A stretch of DNA of 64,000 nucleotides from the NCBI RefSeq assembly GCF_040409815.1, contig NZ_CP099959.1, positions 1,798,001 to 1,862,000 on the forward strand, in the 5' to 3' direction. A program made the position numbers and the translations under genes. A model generated the notes under the pieces. The model did no database searches and had not been told where the DNA came from. It saw only the letters and a list, made by a program, of their open reading frames with translations. The stretch comes from Polynucleobacter sp. UK-FUSCHL-C3. Lineage in GTDB: Bacteria; Pseudomonadota; Gammaproteobacteria; Burkholderiales; Burkholderiaceae. Positions 8,166 to 17,348 of this stretch are shown in pieces (the first letter of the stretch is position 1; every line of letters begins with the position of its first letter).

Positions 8166-8423
8166 ATGCAAAAACCCAGTCAAGTATTCGAGCAAATGCA
8201 GACCATTGCGGTCGATATGCAAAACAAAATTGGTGAGGCCATTCGGAACTCGCCGGCCAAAGACATTGAAAAGAATGTGCGAGCGATGATGAGTCAAGGA
8301 TTCCAGAGAATGGATTTAGTGACCCGCGAAGAGTTTGATATTCAATCTCGTGTCTTAGCCAAAACGCGTGAGAAGTTAGAGGCCCTTGAGGCTAAAGTTG
8401 CAGATCTAGAGAAGAAGTCTTAA
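8166..8423 (+). CDS. ubiK: UbiK-family ubiquinone biosynthesis accessory factor (BMFP domain)
   Basis: This is a small 85-residue coiled-coil protein. The family (formerly YqiC, membrane fusogenic BMFP) forms trimers, pairs with UbiJ and supports aerobic ubiquinone synthesis. Visible are the N-terminal amphipathic helix MQKPSQVFEQMQTIAVDMQ, the REEFDIQSRVLAKTREKLEALEAKV heptad region and the charged end. I start it at the ATG at 8166. A longer frame from 8013 would run through the NtrC sites and adds residues unlike the family. It ends nine bases short of the converging MFS gene. Confidence 0.9.
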   Translation: MQKPSQVFEQMQTIAVDMQNKIGEAIRNSPAKDIEKNVRAMMSQGFQRMDLVTREEFDIQSRVLAKTREKLEALEAKVADLEKKS

Positions 8424-8432
8424 TTTGCTGTA

Positions 8433-9746
8433 TTAAGGTTTTTCATCATCATATAAAACAGTCATCGGAAAATAGCGTGGGGCGATGAGAAACCAAATAA
8501 ATCCTAAGATCTGAATTACCAGAAAAACTGCAAGGGCCAGATCATAAGCGCTGGCTTTATTCCAACCCTGTGCAATTCCGAAGTCGAGCATATGCCCAAT
8601 ACCCCACTGCACAATAAATGCGCCGACAAATAGTGTGAGGTTATAGGTAGTGCTTACTCGTCCTGAGTAATGCTTAGGAAAATATAAAACAATAATACTT
8701 TGAGCCAAAACAAAAGATGCGCAGGTAACCGCAAACAGATACCACCAAATCCAAACGAACGATGTTTGCCAAAAATATGAGCACGCTTGCATGATCATCG
8801 AGATGCCAACCATCCATGTCATGTAGCGCATCGTATCGATTCCAACGCGAGCTAACTTTGGTAAAACCCACGCATTAAAGAGATAGGCGAGCAGTAAAAC
8901 AACATTGAACCCAAATACGATTTGTGCTGCAGTTTTTGGTGGGTAGTCCATCACCTCGATTAACCATGGGCCAAACCATAGTGTTTGAATCGCAATAAAG
9001 CCACCATAACAATATGTACCCAAAGGCAAAATGCGCCAGAAAAATGCATTGGTCAAGATTGGTTTATAGCTTTGCCACGATAAATTTGTAGATGATCGAT
9101 ACGCCTGCCTCTCAACGGAGGCGGACTTTCTAACTGGCAAACCAAAATACAAAATCAGAATAGCTAAAAACGTTAGGCCAGCCATCACTAAAAATACGCC
9201 ACGCCAACCGATGTAAGGGGTCACTAAGTGGACAGGCCATGTACTGGCTAGAGCACCGCTGGTCCCAAATACCAGCATCGCAGACGCTAATTGCCCCTGT
9301 TGTGCTGGCGCATACCAAGCCCGAAAGCCCGAAAATGACGCCATTAAACATGCTGAGACGCCCATGCCAATTAGCACTCGGGCCATCACCAGCGTTGTGA
9401 AATCCTCAGCGATGGCAAATATCAGTGCGCCGACGACCGCCAGGGTCATCACCCATATCTCTGTAATGCGGGAGCCAAAGCGATCCAGGGCCAGCCCAAG
9501 CGGAATTTGAGTAGCGCCAAAACCGATAAAGTAGGCGGAGGAAAGAAGACCCAAATCGGCATTGCTCAGCCCAAGGTCATCAACAAGATTAGGAGCAATC
9601 ACTACATTAATGGTTCTAAATGCATAGGACATAAAGTAGGCAAATGCAAAACACAGAAATACACGCAAGGCAAATGTGCTCTCCAGTGGCAAAGCTAAGT
9701 GCTGGTCGGGCTGTCGATACCAGTGCGAGTAATGCGCTTTACTCAT
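8433..9746 (-). CDS. Major facilitator superfamily transporter
   Basis: This is a 12-helix inner-membrane carrier of about 438 residues. The first helices carry SYAFRTINVVIAPNLVDDLGLS, the loop 2-3 signature is GLALDRFGSRITEIW, and later loops include RVLIGMGVSACLMASFSGFRAWY. The arrangement resembles proteobacterial sugar-phosphate or nitrate-type antiporters, but the substrate cannot be told. I place the start at the ATG at 9746, just inside the end of the lipoprotein gene; an in-frame ATG at 9770 and a TTG at 9773 are alternatives. It is probably cotranscribed with the upstream lipoprotein and lip genes. Confidence 0.88.
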   Translation of the reverse strand: MSKAHYSHWYRQPDQHLALPLESTFALRVFLCFAFAYFMSYAFRTINVVIAPNLVDDLGLSNADLGLLSSAYFIGFGATQIPLGLALDRFGSRITEIWVMTLAVVGALIFAIAEDFTTLVMARVLIGMGVSACLMASFSGFRAWYAPAQQGQLASAMLVFGTSGALASTWPVHLVTPYIGWRGVFLVMAGLTFLAILILYFGLPVRKSASVERQAYRSSTNLSWQSYKPILTNAFFWRILPLGTYCYGGFIAIQTLWFGPWLIEVMDYPPKTAAQIVFGFNVVLLLAYLFNAWVLPKLARVGIDTMRYMTWMVGISMIMQACSYFWQTSFVWIWWYLFAVTCASFVLAQSIIVLYFPKHYSGRVSTTYNLTLFVGAFIVQWGIGHMLDFGIAQGWNKASAYDLALAVFLVIQILGFIWFLIAPRYFPMTVLYDDEKP

Positions 9747-9750
9747 TTTC

Positions 9751-10365
9751 TTAATTTGGCCGGAACTCATCAAAAAAGATATTGATATTCTCTTGCTCTA
9801 AGGAGGGCATGGGATTTGAAGGTGTTTGAGCCCGCACTACACTAACTTGATACAAATAAAGCCCTCCGTCTGCCATGGGTCGTATCAACCACCGAATCCG
9901 CATCACTCGTTTAGCTTGAGGTAAATCTAAAAAATAATCCTGACTTGCTTGTTTCTGATGACCAATAGCGCCTATTTTGGAGCTACTTTCTTTCACCTGA
10001 TTAAATTCTGATGGGGTGGTTTGGTTGGGTGATAAAGTCTGCTGTAAAAGAACCGACTTTAGTAGCTGCTCAATTGCCGAAACTTGATTTGCGAGAGCCA
10101 CAGGGATTTCAGTGGTCATCACGGCAAAGATATCGTCATCCGCTTTAACGAACTCAAGAGACTGTTTAAGTTTGTTGTCTTGATAGCTCAAGCTACGATC
10201 GATTAATTGAGGCTTTCTAGGGAAAAGGGCAGCGTAGCCAAGAGACTCATTTTTAACGGTCCGCCAATCTAATTTAGGACTGCACGCCAACAAAGTAAAT
10301 GCAAAGCAGAAACAAAGGACTAGGGTACGAAGCTGTTGATAGGGCCTAAACAACACCAGCCTCAT
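9751..10365 (-). CDS. Predicted lipoprotein of unknown function
   Basis: I do not recognise the family. From the ATG at 10365 the protein has a signal sequence ending in the lipobox LLAC (Cys27), then a globular domain of about 175 residues with no motif I can name. [13 protein letters not shown] stretch near residue 43 resembles domains in which a processed outer surface protein is cleared of stress products, but this is too weak for a call. The gene overlaps the end of lipA by 20 bases. The longer frame from 10527 lies inside lipA and reads as lipA shadow, so I rejected it. Confidence 0.75.
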   Translation of the reverse strand: MRLVLFRPYQQLRTLVLCFCFAFTLLACSPKLDWRTVKNESLGYAALFPRKPQLIDRSLSYQDNKLKQSLEFVKADDDIFAVMTTEIPVALANQVSAIEQLLKSVLLQQTLSPNQTTPSEFNQVKESSSKIGAIGHQKQASQDYFLDLPQAKRVMRIRWLIRPMADGGLYLYQVSVVRAQTPSNPMPSLEQENINIFFDEFRPN

Positions 10366-11317
10366 GCGCTTGTTGATCAGCATGGTAGCTAGAGCGCACC
10401 ATTGCACCAACGGCTGCATGACTAAAGCCCATTTGATAAGCCTTCTCTTCGAAATCTTGAAAGACATCTGGATGAACGTAGCGCAGCACAGGGAGGTGGT
10501 GATTGGAGGGGGATAGATACTGACCAATCGTTAACATATCAATATCATGCTCACGCATATCGCGCATCACATCCAAAATTTCTGCATCGGTCTCACCTAA
10601 ACCCACCATCAGACCACTTTTTGTTGGTATGTGAGGAAAGCGCCCCTTAAAATCTTTTAGCAACTTTAAGGAATGAGCATAATCCGATCCTGGTCGAGCT
10701 TGTTTATAAAGACGCGGGACGGTTTCTAGATTGTGATTCATCACATCGGGAAGACCCAATGGATCACTCGCAAAAACGTCAAGCGCTTTCTCTAAACGCC
10801 CCCGAAAATCGGGAACCAATACCTCAACCCTGGTTGCGGGAGAAAGTTTCTTGGTCTGAGTAATACAGTCTACAAAATGTTGTGCGCCACCATCACGCAA
10901 ATCATCACGGTCTACGCTCGTGATCACGACATATGAAAGTTTTAAAGCAGCAATCGTCTTGGCTAAGTTAACAGGCTCATTCTGATCCAAGGGATCTGGC
11001 CTGCCATGTCCAACATCACAGAAAGGGCATCGCCTTGTGCACTTATCGCCCATGATCATAAAAGTTGCCGTACCCTTACCAAAGCACTCACCAATATTAG
11101 GGCAACTCGCTTCTTCACATACTGTGACCAACTGGTTTTCGCGCAAGATCTTTTTAATCTCTGTAAATCGGGAACTGCTGGAGGCAGCCTTAACCCGAAT
11201 CCAATCAGGCTTTTTAAGAATCTCTGCCAGAGGAACTATTTTGATTGGAATGCGAGCGGTCTTGTCGGCCGACTTTTGTTTTTGCAGCGGATCGTATTCT
11301 TTTTTTGGATTACTCAT
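10346..11317 (-). CDS. lipA: Lipoyl synthase (radical SAM)
   Basis: LipA inserts two sulfurs into octanoyl chains on lipoyl domains. Both iron-sulfur sites are visible: the auxiliary cluster cysteines C67, C72 and C78 in [12 protein letters not shown], and the radical-SAM CX3CX2C at C93, C97 and C100 in CTRRCPFC. The C-terminal RSSYHAD holds the conserved serine ligand of the auxiliary cluster. Its 323 residues are normal. The ATG overlaps the lipB stop as ATGA, so the two consecutive pathway steps are translationally coupled. Confidence 0.98.
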   Translation of the reverse strand: MSNPKKEYDPLQKQKSADKTARIPIKIVPLAEILKKPDWIRVKAASSSSRFTEIKKILRENQLVTVCEEASCPNIGECFGKGTATFMIMGDKCTRRCPFCDVGHGRPDPLDQNEPVNLAKTIAALKLSYVVITSVDRDDLRDGGAQHFVDCITQTKKLSPATRVEVLVPDFRGRLEKALDVFASDPLGLPDVMNHNLETVPRLYKQARPGSDYAHSLKLLKDFKGRFPHIPTKSGLMVGLGETDAEILDVMRDMREHDIDMLTIGQYLSPSNHHLPVLRYVHPDVFQDFEEKAYQMGFSHAAVGAMVRSSYHADQQAHEAGVV

Positions 11318-11973
11318 AACACTGGTGCAAGATGCAATTGCCTTTTTAAATGGTCTACTAAGCGCGCGGCGACTAAGTCGATATTCTCGCTGATTCCAAG
11401 AGTTTTCATATCAACGGTCTGCAAACCCTCATATCCACAAGGGTGGATTGCCCCAAAAGGGCCTAAATCCATCACCACATTGAGAGCTAGTCCATGATAA
11501 CTGCATTGCTTGGTGATCTTTAGGCCAAGCGCCGCGATCTTTGCACCCTCATATAAGGTGGGTTGGTTTTGCTTGGCAATATAAATTCCTGGCGCTCCTG
11601 GCTTGCGCTCAGCCATCACCCCATATCCAGCTAAGGCATCAATCACAGATTGTTCAATAGCGCTAACTAATTCTTTCACAAAAAGCGTCTTGCGCTTTAA
11701 ATCCAGAAGGAGATAAATAACAATTTGACCTGGACCGTGATAGGTAATCTCGCCACCGCGATCAACCTCAAGTAATGGGATGTGCGCAATTGGTTGATGA
11801 AGATTGGCTGGGTTGCCCGCAAGGCCCAAAGTAAATACAGGAGGATGTTGCAGAACCCAAAGCTCATCGGGAGTATCAGGTAAGCGCTCTTTGGTAAAGC
11901 GCTGCATTGCCTCATAGGTCTCCTGATAGTCAACAAGTCCCAAATTTTTGATCAATACTGGACTTATTTGCAT
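11314..11973 (-). CDS. lipB: Octanoyl-[acyl-carrier-protein]:protein octanoyltransferase
   Basis: LipB moves octanoate from acyl carrier protein to the lysine of lipoyl domains, supplying the substrate of LipA. The 219-residue protein shows [17 protein letters not shown] (71-87), the conserved Lys145 in [11 protein letters not shown] and the catalytic Cys179 in IHPCGYEGL. It follows the DUF493 gene by 19 bases and overlaps lipA by four. The order DUF493-lipB-lipA is shared with many proteobacteria. Confidence 0.97.
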   Translation of the reverse strand: MQISPVLIKNLGLVDYQETYEAMQRFTKERLPDTPDELWVLQHPPVFTLGLAGNPANLHQPIAHIPLLEVDRGGEITYHGPGQIVIYLLLDLKRKTLFVKELVSAIEQSVIDALAGYGVMAERKPGAPGIYIAKQNQPTLYEGAKIAALGLKITKQCSYHGLALNVVMDLGPFGAIHPCGYEGLQTVDMKTLGISENIDLVAARLVDHLKRQLHLAPVL

Positions 11974-11992
11974 CGTATGCCTAGAGATCCAC

Positions 11993-12268
11993 TTAAAGTA
12001 CCACGCTCACTAAGGGGTGCGTTGAGAGCGTTCGATAAATTTCATCTAATTGCTCGCGGCTATGAACATGGACTGTAATCGTGAGGCCTAAATAATTTGC
12101 GTCACGCGATGGGCGCTGCTCTATGGTTCCTTCTTGAAAACCCGAATCAAATTGTTTTGCAATATGCACTACTGCTGGTAAAAACTCTGGGGTGGCCTTT
12201 CCCATCACCTTAATCGGAAAATCGCAAGGGTACTGAATGAGTGATTCGGGGGCTTCTTTTGAGTTCAT
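11993..12268 (-). CDS. DUF493 (YbeD-family) protein
   Basis: This is a 91-residue protein of the YbeD/DUF493 family, an ACT-like fold with no agreed biochemical role. Visible features are [18 protein letters not shown] at 18-35 and the [19 protein letters not shown] strand-helix at the end. The family is habitually next to lipB, as here, so a link to lipoate metabolism is often suspected. The gene starts 11 bases after the upstream hydrolase. Confidence 0.9.
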   Translation of the reverse strand: MNSKEAPESLIQYPCDFPIKVMGKATPEFLPAVVHIAKQFDSGFQEGTIEQRPSRDANYLGLTITVHVHSREQLDEIYRTLSTHPLVSVVL

Positions 12269-12278
12269 GAATAGATTA

Positions 12279-13004
12279 TTACGAAACTTGGCCTAACCAA
12301 TGCGACAAAATAATGTTTCGAATACAGTGTAATTTGCGATGGAAAAAATGGTCCGCGCCTGGGACGACATGAACCGTTAACTCCTGAGGTCTAGCCCAAT
12401 CAAATACCGCCAACAATGGAATGGTCTCATCGTTCTCACCATGAATAACGATAGTATCAGTAGGTACAGAATCCGCTAACTTCCATTTACCAGCAGCACT
12501 ACCAACCATCACAAATCGCTCGACGGGCTTACCGAGCTCGCCAAGTTGATGTACTAAATGACTACCAACATAACTTCCGAACGAGAACCCGGCCAATACG
12601 AGTGGCAGTTGATTAGTTTTAGTGATCCATGCTTGCTCACTAGCCTGATTTAAATGAGATAACCATGATTGTGGGGTTCGCATCCAATCGCTGATCATCA
12701 AAAGATCGTCTAGCTCTCCCCGGCCCTCATCATGGGTGCCTGCTGATAAGCCCACCCCTCTGAAGTTAGGCCGCACACTGACATAGCCGAGCTGATTAAA
12801 TGTTCTTGCCAAGGTTTGTACGACCTTGTTATCCATCGTGCCGCCCAACAAAGGGTGTGGGTGTGCAATTAAAGCTAAGCCGCGTACAGCAAAATGTGGG
12901 TCTTGTTTGAGTTCATCGGGTAAGTCGACTGATAACTGAATCAGGCCCGCTGGGCCCGGAACAGTAATCAAGTGAGTGCGGCTATTCATAGATGCATAGA
13001 GCAT
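12279..13004 (-). CDS. Alpha/beta-hydrolase, YfbR/dienelactone-hydrolase-like
   Basis: This is a cytoplasmic alpha/beta-hydrolase of about 241 residues. The fold's landmarks are in order: IAHPHPLLGGTMDNKVV near 49, RPNFRGVGLSAGTHDEGRGELDD near 80, nucleophile elbow GFSFGS near 138, the acid in HGENDETIP near 191 and the catalytic His in PGADHFFH near 219. Substrate is unknown, and an esterase or acyl-peptide role is possible. An in-frame ATG at 12989 is an alternative start; neither has a clear ribosome-binding site. It lies between a ferredoxin gene and the lip genes, all on one strand. Confidence 0.85.
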   Translation of the reverse strand: MLYASMNSRTHLITVPGPAGLIQLSVDLPDELKQDPHFAVRGLALIAHPHPLLGGTMDNKVVQTLARTFNQLGYVSVRPNFRGVGLSAGTHDEGRGELDDLLMISDWMRTPQSWLSHLNQASEQAWITKTNQLPLVLAGFSFGSYVGSHLVHQLGELGKPVERFVMVGSAAGKWKLADSVPTDTIVIHGENDETIPLLAVFDWARPQELTVHVVPGADHFFHRKLHCIRNIILSHWLGQVS

Positions 13005-13023
13005 TTAGCATGCTCAAATATGG

Positions 13024-13329
13024 CTAGATCAATAAGCGCTCAACGGGCTTACCCTGCACTAGATGAGATTGAATAATTTCTTCTATATCTTCAGTATCAA
13101 TCATGGAATACCAAGTGCCCTGTGGATAGACCACCATCACTGGGCCATTGGCGCAATGATCTAGGCAACCTGCCTTATTGACACGAACCTTACCGCTGCC
13201 ATTTAAGCCTAATTCTTTAACGCGTTTCTTAGTAAAGTCAAAAAGGGCTTGGGAGTTATGACGAATGCAACAATCATCTCCGTTGCTGCGATCATTCAAA
13301 CAGAAAAATAGGTGATATTGATAGCTCAT
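13024..13329 (-). CDS. Thioredoxin-fold [2Fe-2S] ferredoxin
   Basis: This is a small 101-residue ferredoxin of the thioredoxin-like (Aquifex/NuoE-like) class. Likely cluster ligands are Cys10, one of the pair Cys20/Cys21, and Cys55 and Cys59 in KAGCLDHCANGP. These proteins carry electrons to partners that vary between species, and the partner here is unknown. It ends 20 bases before the hydrolase start and begins 40 bases after the VanZ-like gene, so all could be one transcript. Confidence 0.9.
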   Translation of the reverse strand: MSYQYHLFFCLNDRSNGDDCCIRHNSQALFDFTKKRVKELGLNGSGKVRVNKAGCLDHCANGPVMVVYPQGTWYSMIDTEDIEEIIQSHLVQGKPVERLLI

Positions 13330-13368
13330 AACAAAATTATATCGATGGAATGTAATTCGGGTAACTTT

Positions 13369-14445
13369 CTAGCGTTTAATGCCCCTAGCGTAGTGAGCCA
13401 GCCATATCAAGGCTACTGGCAACCATAGCCAAGAAAGCCATTGCATCAAATCGTTGAAGTGCACTAAGCGACTTTGATTTAAGCGGGGTAGGCTAATTGC
13501 AAAATATGGATTATCCGGAAAATAGTTGACCAGTGCCATAAGACCAATAAAGGCAGTGATACAGGTAATTAGGCGGATGCGTGCGGATAAGTCTAGGCCT
13601 ATTAATATAAATAGGCTCCCCAATACCATACCCCAGATAGCGCCCACACTGAGCCATACAAAACCATACTCAGCACCAAACTGTAAGGCCGTAAATAAGG
13701 ATTTGATGAGAATGGTCACCAGCAAGAGCACCATAAGGAGTTTGTACTTGGATACATTGGGCCGCAAAGCCAAAGAGAAGAACAGTCCGACTCCTAGCCA
13801 ACTCAGACCCGTGATGAGCCCCTCCTGAATCGTGTGATTAATCACTTGTGTACCCCAATTTGGAGAAAGATCGGGTCCTAAACTTAAGAAGCCCATTCCC
13901 AACCATGAGCTTTGTGGATAAATCTGTGCAAAGGGAAACAAAATAAATAGGGTGACACTTAACCATCGCGTTCCAAACCAATAATCAAATCGCTTTCGTA
14001 CTGCGCTACCCGACAACCAGCTCGGTCCCAAAGGGACTGCAATGAGCGCCCCAATAAATGCTCCCAACATATTTGCGAACCAATCCATTTGAGTCGGCAC
14101 ACGGGTAGGTAGCCAAGTTTGTGCGCTCTCGATAGACGCCGATACTAAGCCGCTATATATCAAGGCAATGGCCACAGCCGCTAAGCCCTGCCATCGCGGA
14201 TAAACCGCAAACACCAATACGAAGCCCAAGGGTATATAACCCAATACATTGGCGGTCATATCAAATGATGTGATGTACTTCGGTAAAGGGCCATACCACC
14301 ACGCAAAGAGGTCTAAACCGAAATTAAGATCAAAATTAAACGGGTTTAGGCAACCATAGAAAATTAACAAGGTATAGACGATCGCAATAGCACGCGCCAG
14401 AGGCATTGCTTGTAAAGGCCAATTCAGGCGATGTGGCTCTCGCAC
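13369..14445 (-). CDS. VanZ-family membrane protein
   Basis: This is an integral membrane protein of 358 residues with about nine to ten hydrophobic segments. The N-terminal half carries the VanZ-like pattern: YGCLNPFNFD, DMTANVLGYIPLGFVL near 64, and LPTRVPTQMDWFANMLGAFIGA near 112. VanZ of enterococci lowers teicoplanin sensitivity, but the chromosomal relatives have no settled role. The start is a GTG with AAGGGTGA about nine bases before it. That site is one arm of a 5-bp hairpin (14455-14471), which could mildly restrict initiation. Confidence 0.85.
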   Translation of the reverse strand: MREPHRLNWPLQAMPLARAIAIVYTLLIFYGCLNPFNFDLNFGLDLFAWWYGPLPKYITSFDMTANVLGYIPLGFVLVFAVYPRWQGLAAVAIALIYSGLVSASIESAQTWLPTRVPTQMDWFANMLGAFIGALIAVPLGPSWLSGSAVRKRFDYWFGTRWLSVTLFILFPFAQIYPQSSWLGMGFLSLGPDLSPNWGTQVINHTIQEGLITGLSWLGVGLFFSLALRPNVSKYKLLMVLLLVTILIKSLFTALQFGAEYGFVWLSVGAIWGMVLGSLFILIGLDLSARIRLITCITAFIGLMALVNYFPDNPYFAISLPRLNQSRLVHFNDLMQWLSWLWLPVALIWLAHYARGIKR

Positions 14446-14519
14446 TTAATCGTCACCCTTTTTAACAGGGTCTTTTCTGAGCTTATTGAACATAAGTACC
14501 CATTCTATCTAGACCTTTC

Positions 14520-14525
14520 TACAAT
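14520..14525 (+). promoter_or_regulatory. Probable -10 box of birA giving a leaderless mRNA
   Basis: TACAAT is followed by six bases and the birA ATG, so +1 would fall on the start codon. There is no ribosome-binding site. The -35 region at 16-18 bases is poor. Confidence 0.45.
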
Positions 14526-14531
14526 ATACAA

Positions 14532-15332
14532 ATGAACTGGAACTGTATCCTCGAGCGCGTTAGTCAAACCGAGTCTACGAATGAAGATTTAATGGCCCGC
14601 TGGCGAGCAGGGGAGCTCATTGATCCAGTCTCCCGTCTAGCACGCCATCAAACGAAAGGTAAGGGCAGGGCGGGTAGGCGCTGGTTTGCTAACCCGCAAA
14701 GTTCTCTATGCTTCTCCCTGGCCTATCCCTTTGCACACGACAGTCAAGGTCTTCATGGCTTAAGTTTAGTTTGCGGCTTGGCTGCGATCAAAGGAATTGC
14801 AAATAGTTTGCAATTGCCCGAAGAAAAATTGCATAGCCTGGGCGTTGGTCTTAAATGGCCTAATGATCTACTGATTCATGGAAAGAAGCTGGGGGGGCTA
14901 TTAATTGAAGGTGGCAAACTTGCCTCATCAAGCCCCACTGAAAAAACATGGATGATCATTGGGGTTGGCATCAATCTAGAGCACTCTACTGAGATCGAAC
15001 AGTCTAGTCAGATCCCAATTGCCGCTCTGGCACAATGCAACACGAAGCAGGTAAGAATAGAAGCTGATTTAGTGTGGCTCAACTTGCTTGATGCCCTAGG
15101 GAACTATTTAGATGTATTTAACCGAGAGGGTTTTGCCCCCTTTCAATCGGAATGGAAAAATTGGGATGCTTATCAAAATCAAGCGGTTGAGATTACCGAG
15201 TTTGGTAAGACCCAATACTCTGGGATTGCACTAGGGGTCAGTCAGGAGGGGGCACTTCTATTGGAAGAGCATCCTGGAAGCCCTGCAAAAGTGATTTATG
15301 CTGGTGATCTATCCCTTAAAAAACGATCATGA
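14532..15332 (+). CDS. birA: Biotin-[acetyl-CoA-carboxylase] ligase, no DNA-binding domain
   Basis: This enzyme makes biotinyl-AMP and attaches biotin to the carboxylase carrier domain. The adenylate-binding loop reads KGKGRAGRRW near 42-51, followed by LKWPNDLL near 112 and GGLLIEGG near 123. The 266 residues start at the catalytic domain, so the helix-turn-helix repressor part of E. coli BirA is missing and this version cannot regulate bio genes by itself. The gene overlaps coaX by four bases (ATGA), and the birA-coaX order is common in Burkholderiales. Confidence 0.95.
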   Translation: MNWNCILERVSQTESTNEDLMARWRAGELIDPVSRLARHQTKGKGRAGRRWFANPQSSLCFSLAYPFAHDSQGLHGLSLVCGLAAIKGIANSLQLPEEKLHSLGVGLKWPNDLLIHGKKLGGLLIEGGKLASSSPTEKTWMIIGVGINLEHSTEIEQSSQIPIAALAQCNTKQVRIEADLVWLNLLDALGNYLDVFNREGFAPFQSEWKNWDAYQNQAVEITEFGKTQYSGIALGVSQEGALLLEEHPGSPAKVIYAGDLSLKKRS

Positions 15333-16129
15333 GCAATCTTCTTCTCTTTGATATTGGCAACTCTCGACTCAAGTGGTCTTGTGTTGAAAATGATCGTGAC
15401 CCTAGCGAGCGTCAGAAGAAGGTGTGGGCTTATTCTGGGGCAATTGATACCAAACTACTAGACTCAGAAGAGCATCGCGCAGAACTTGCACACTATATTA
15501 AAAGTACTATCCCACAACCAGAACGGATTGGTATCTGTTGTGTGGCTGCAGAATCCTATTACGAGTCACTACAAAATCTCTTGGCGGACTGGAAAGGAAT
15601 TCCAACAGACCGTCTACTCGGTAACTCTGAATACCCTCAGTTACGCACCCAATATCAACAAACTCAAACTCTAGGTGCAGACCGTTGGGCGGCCATCATT
15701 GCAGCACGCCAACTATCTAGTGATAACACCTTGATTGTGAGTGCAGGAACCGCAAGCACGATTGACTTTTTGGGAAGCAATGGAATGCACTATGGTGGCT
15801 GGATCCTTCCGGGCGTTTCATTAATGCGAAATAGCTTGATTAAAAATACCGCAAGGCTAGATATTCCGGAGGATGGAATAAAGAGCTCTGGAATCGGCCT
15901 GAATACTTCCAGCGCTATTGAGGAAGGTTGTTTGCTCGCGCAAGCTGGGGCATTAATGGGCGCCCTAGAGTTTGCAAAAAATAGGAATCAGCCTATATCT
16001 CGTATTTGGATTGACGGCGGACATGCAGATACTCTCTTGATACGACTTCATCAAAACAATATCAAGGCAGAAAGGGTACAGGGACTAGTATTGCGTGGTC
16101 TTTGGGCTTGGGTCAAAACCAAAAAGTAG
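15329..16129 (+). CDS. coaX: Type III pantothenate kinase
   Basis: CoaX phosphorylates pantothenate, the first step of coenzyme A synthesis. The acetate-kinase-fold marks are LLFDIGNSRLKW at 5-16, the GADRWAAIIAAR motif near 112, SAGTASTIDFL near 134 and GGWILPG near 150. The late glycine-rich IDGGHADTLL completes the ATP site. Type III kinases are not inhibited by coenzyme A and usually need a monovalent cation. It is coupled to birA by a four-base overlap and ends ten bases from the converging rfaE2. Confidence 0.95.
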   Translation: MSNLLLFDIGNSRLKWSCVENDRDPSERQKKVWAYSGAIDTKLLDSEEHRAELAHYIKSTIPQPERIGICCVAAESYYESLQNLLADWKGIPTDRLLGNSEYPQLRTQYQQTQTLGADRWAAIIAARQLSSDNTLIVSAGTASTIDFLGSNGMHYGGWILPGVSLMRNSLIKNTARLDIPEDGIKSSGIGLNTSSAIEEGCLLAQAGALMGALEFAKNRNQPISRIWIDGGHADTLLIRLHQNNIKAERVQGLVLRGLWAWVKTKK

Positions 16130-16139
16130 TGACGGCGGC

Positions 16140-16640
16140 CTAAGAGCGTATTTTTCCCAATAGGCTGGTAGTTGAGCGATCGTAAATAAATGGAATGGCG
16201 AAGGCTTTACCACCCCATGATTTCACTACCTTTGTTTCCTCGAGCGTTTCAATGGCGTAATCGCCACCTTTGACATACACATCGGGACGAACTCGTTTAA
16301 TTAACTCAACGGGGGTTTGTTCTGAAAACAAGATCACTAGATCTACGCTTTCTAGGGCAGCCAGCAAGGCCATTCGATCCCCTTCTGAATTTATCGGTCG
16401 GTCATCTCCTTTGCCTAGCAATTTGACCGATGCATCCGAATTCACACCCACTACTAGGCTAGCGCCATGCTCGCGTGCTTGTGCCAAATAACTAGCATGG
16501 CCACGGTGAAGAATATCAAACACTCCGTTTGTAAATACTAGAGGGCGGGGAAGAGCCAATAGCTTCTGGCTTAGATTACTGGCCTCTGTGGAACAAACCT
16601 TTGACTCAAAGGCTGGTGGCTTCAAACTTAGCTGGGTCAT
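16140..16640 (-). CDS. rfaE2: D-glycero-beta-D-manno-heptose 1-phosphate adenylyltransferase
   Basis: This gene activates heptose 1-phosphate with ATP to give ADP-heptose for the lipopolysaccharide core. At 166 residues it is the adenylyltransferase half only; the kinase domain fused to it in E. coli HldE must lie elsewhere. The nucleotidyltransferase HXGH motif is in GVFDILHRGHAS (39-50), with VGVNSDASVKLLGKG and DVYVKGGDY following. No ribosome-binding site is visible. A TAGAAT box ends six bases before the ATG, as for several other genes here. Confidence 0.94.
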   Translation of the reverse strand: MTQLSLKPPAFESKVCSTEASNLSQKLLALPRPLVFTNGVFDILHRGHASYLAQAREHGASLVVGVNSDASVKLLGKGDDRPINSEGDRMALLAALESVDLVILFSEQTPVELIKRVRPDVYVKGGDYAIETLEETKVVKSWGGKAFAIPFIYDRSTTSLLGKIRS

Positions 16641-16646
16641 TCTGAG

Positions 16647-16677
16647 ATTCTAGATGATCTATCCGAGAACCTGTCAG
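16647..16677 (-). promoter_or_regulatory. Promoter of rfaE2, predicted leaderless
   Basis: The minus strand carries CTGACA (5 of 6 to TTGACA) at 16672-16677 and TAGAAT (5 of 6) at 16647-16652, with a long 19-base spacer. TAGAAT ends six bases before the rfaE2 ATG, placing +1 on the start codon. Confidence 0.5.
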
Positions 16678-16772
16678 TAAAATGCCTCGAAACTCAAAAA
16701 TCCCTCAGCAAACATAAGATTCTAGAAGGCGTTAGACTTTAAGCTTCTCCCCTATCGAAGACGGTTTACCTT

Positions 16773-17348
16773 ATGAAATGGCTTTTTTTTCTTCCTCTGA
16801 TGGTACTTAATCTAATGCTCAATCCAAGCGATGCCAATGCAAATCCAGCCAGCGCCACCTGCGCCCCAGCACTTTCGCATACCTTTTTAAGGCTACAAGA
16901 TGAGGTGCCTCAAAACCTATGTCAATACCAGGGTAAGGTAATTATGGTTGTTAATACAGCTAGTTTTTGTGGATTTACTAGTCAATACGAAGGCCTAGAA
17001 AAAGTTTACGCCCGTTATAAAGATAAGGGGTTTGTGATTTTGGGTTTTCCATCAAATGATTTTGGTCAGCAAGAACCTGGAAGCAATAAAGAGATCGCCG
17101 AGTTCTGTAAGAACACCTATGATGTGAAATTTCCAATGTTTGCCAAAAGCTCTGTTAGCGGTAAGGATGCAAATCCACTATTTAAGATGTTGATTAGCAA
17201 AACCGGTACAAGCCCAAAATGGAACTTCTATAAATACTTAATTGATCGTAACGGTAATATTGTCGAGTCATACAATAGCTTGTCCAAACCGGATGGCAAA
17301 TCGATTACATCCGAAATTGAAAAGTTGCTAAAGGGTAAGTCTTCGTGA
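16773..17348 (+). CDS. Exported glutathione peroxidase-family protein
   Basis: This is a thiol peroxidase of the GPx family, reducing hydrogen or lipid peroxides. The motif NTASFCGFTSQYEGLE places the peroxidatic Cys at 66. Gln and Trp of the catalytic set appear in GFPSNDFGQQEPG and SPKWNFYKYL. Unlike the usual cytoplasmic form it has an N-terminal hydrophobic signal (residues 1-24, probable cut after ANA), so it should act in the periplasm. It is the first gene of a coupled run with the lipid-modifying genes that follow; its stop overlaps the next GTG start. Confidence 0.92.
   Translation: MKWLFFLPLMVLNLMLNPSDANANPASATCAPALSHTFLRLQDEVPQNLCQYQGKVIMVVNTASFCGFTSQYEGLEKVYARYKDKGFVILGFPSNDFGQQEPGSNKEIAEFCKNTYDVKFPMFAKSSVSGKDANPLFKMLISKTGTSPKWNFYKYLIDRNGNIVESYNSLSKPDGKSITSEIEKLLKGKSS

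Noticed and set aside
10366..10527. N-terminal extension of the lipoprotein gene
   Set aside because: It lies wholly inside lipA and would hide the lipobox signal sequence; the ATG at 10365 starts a proper lipoprotein signal.
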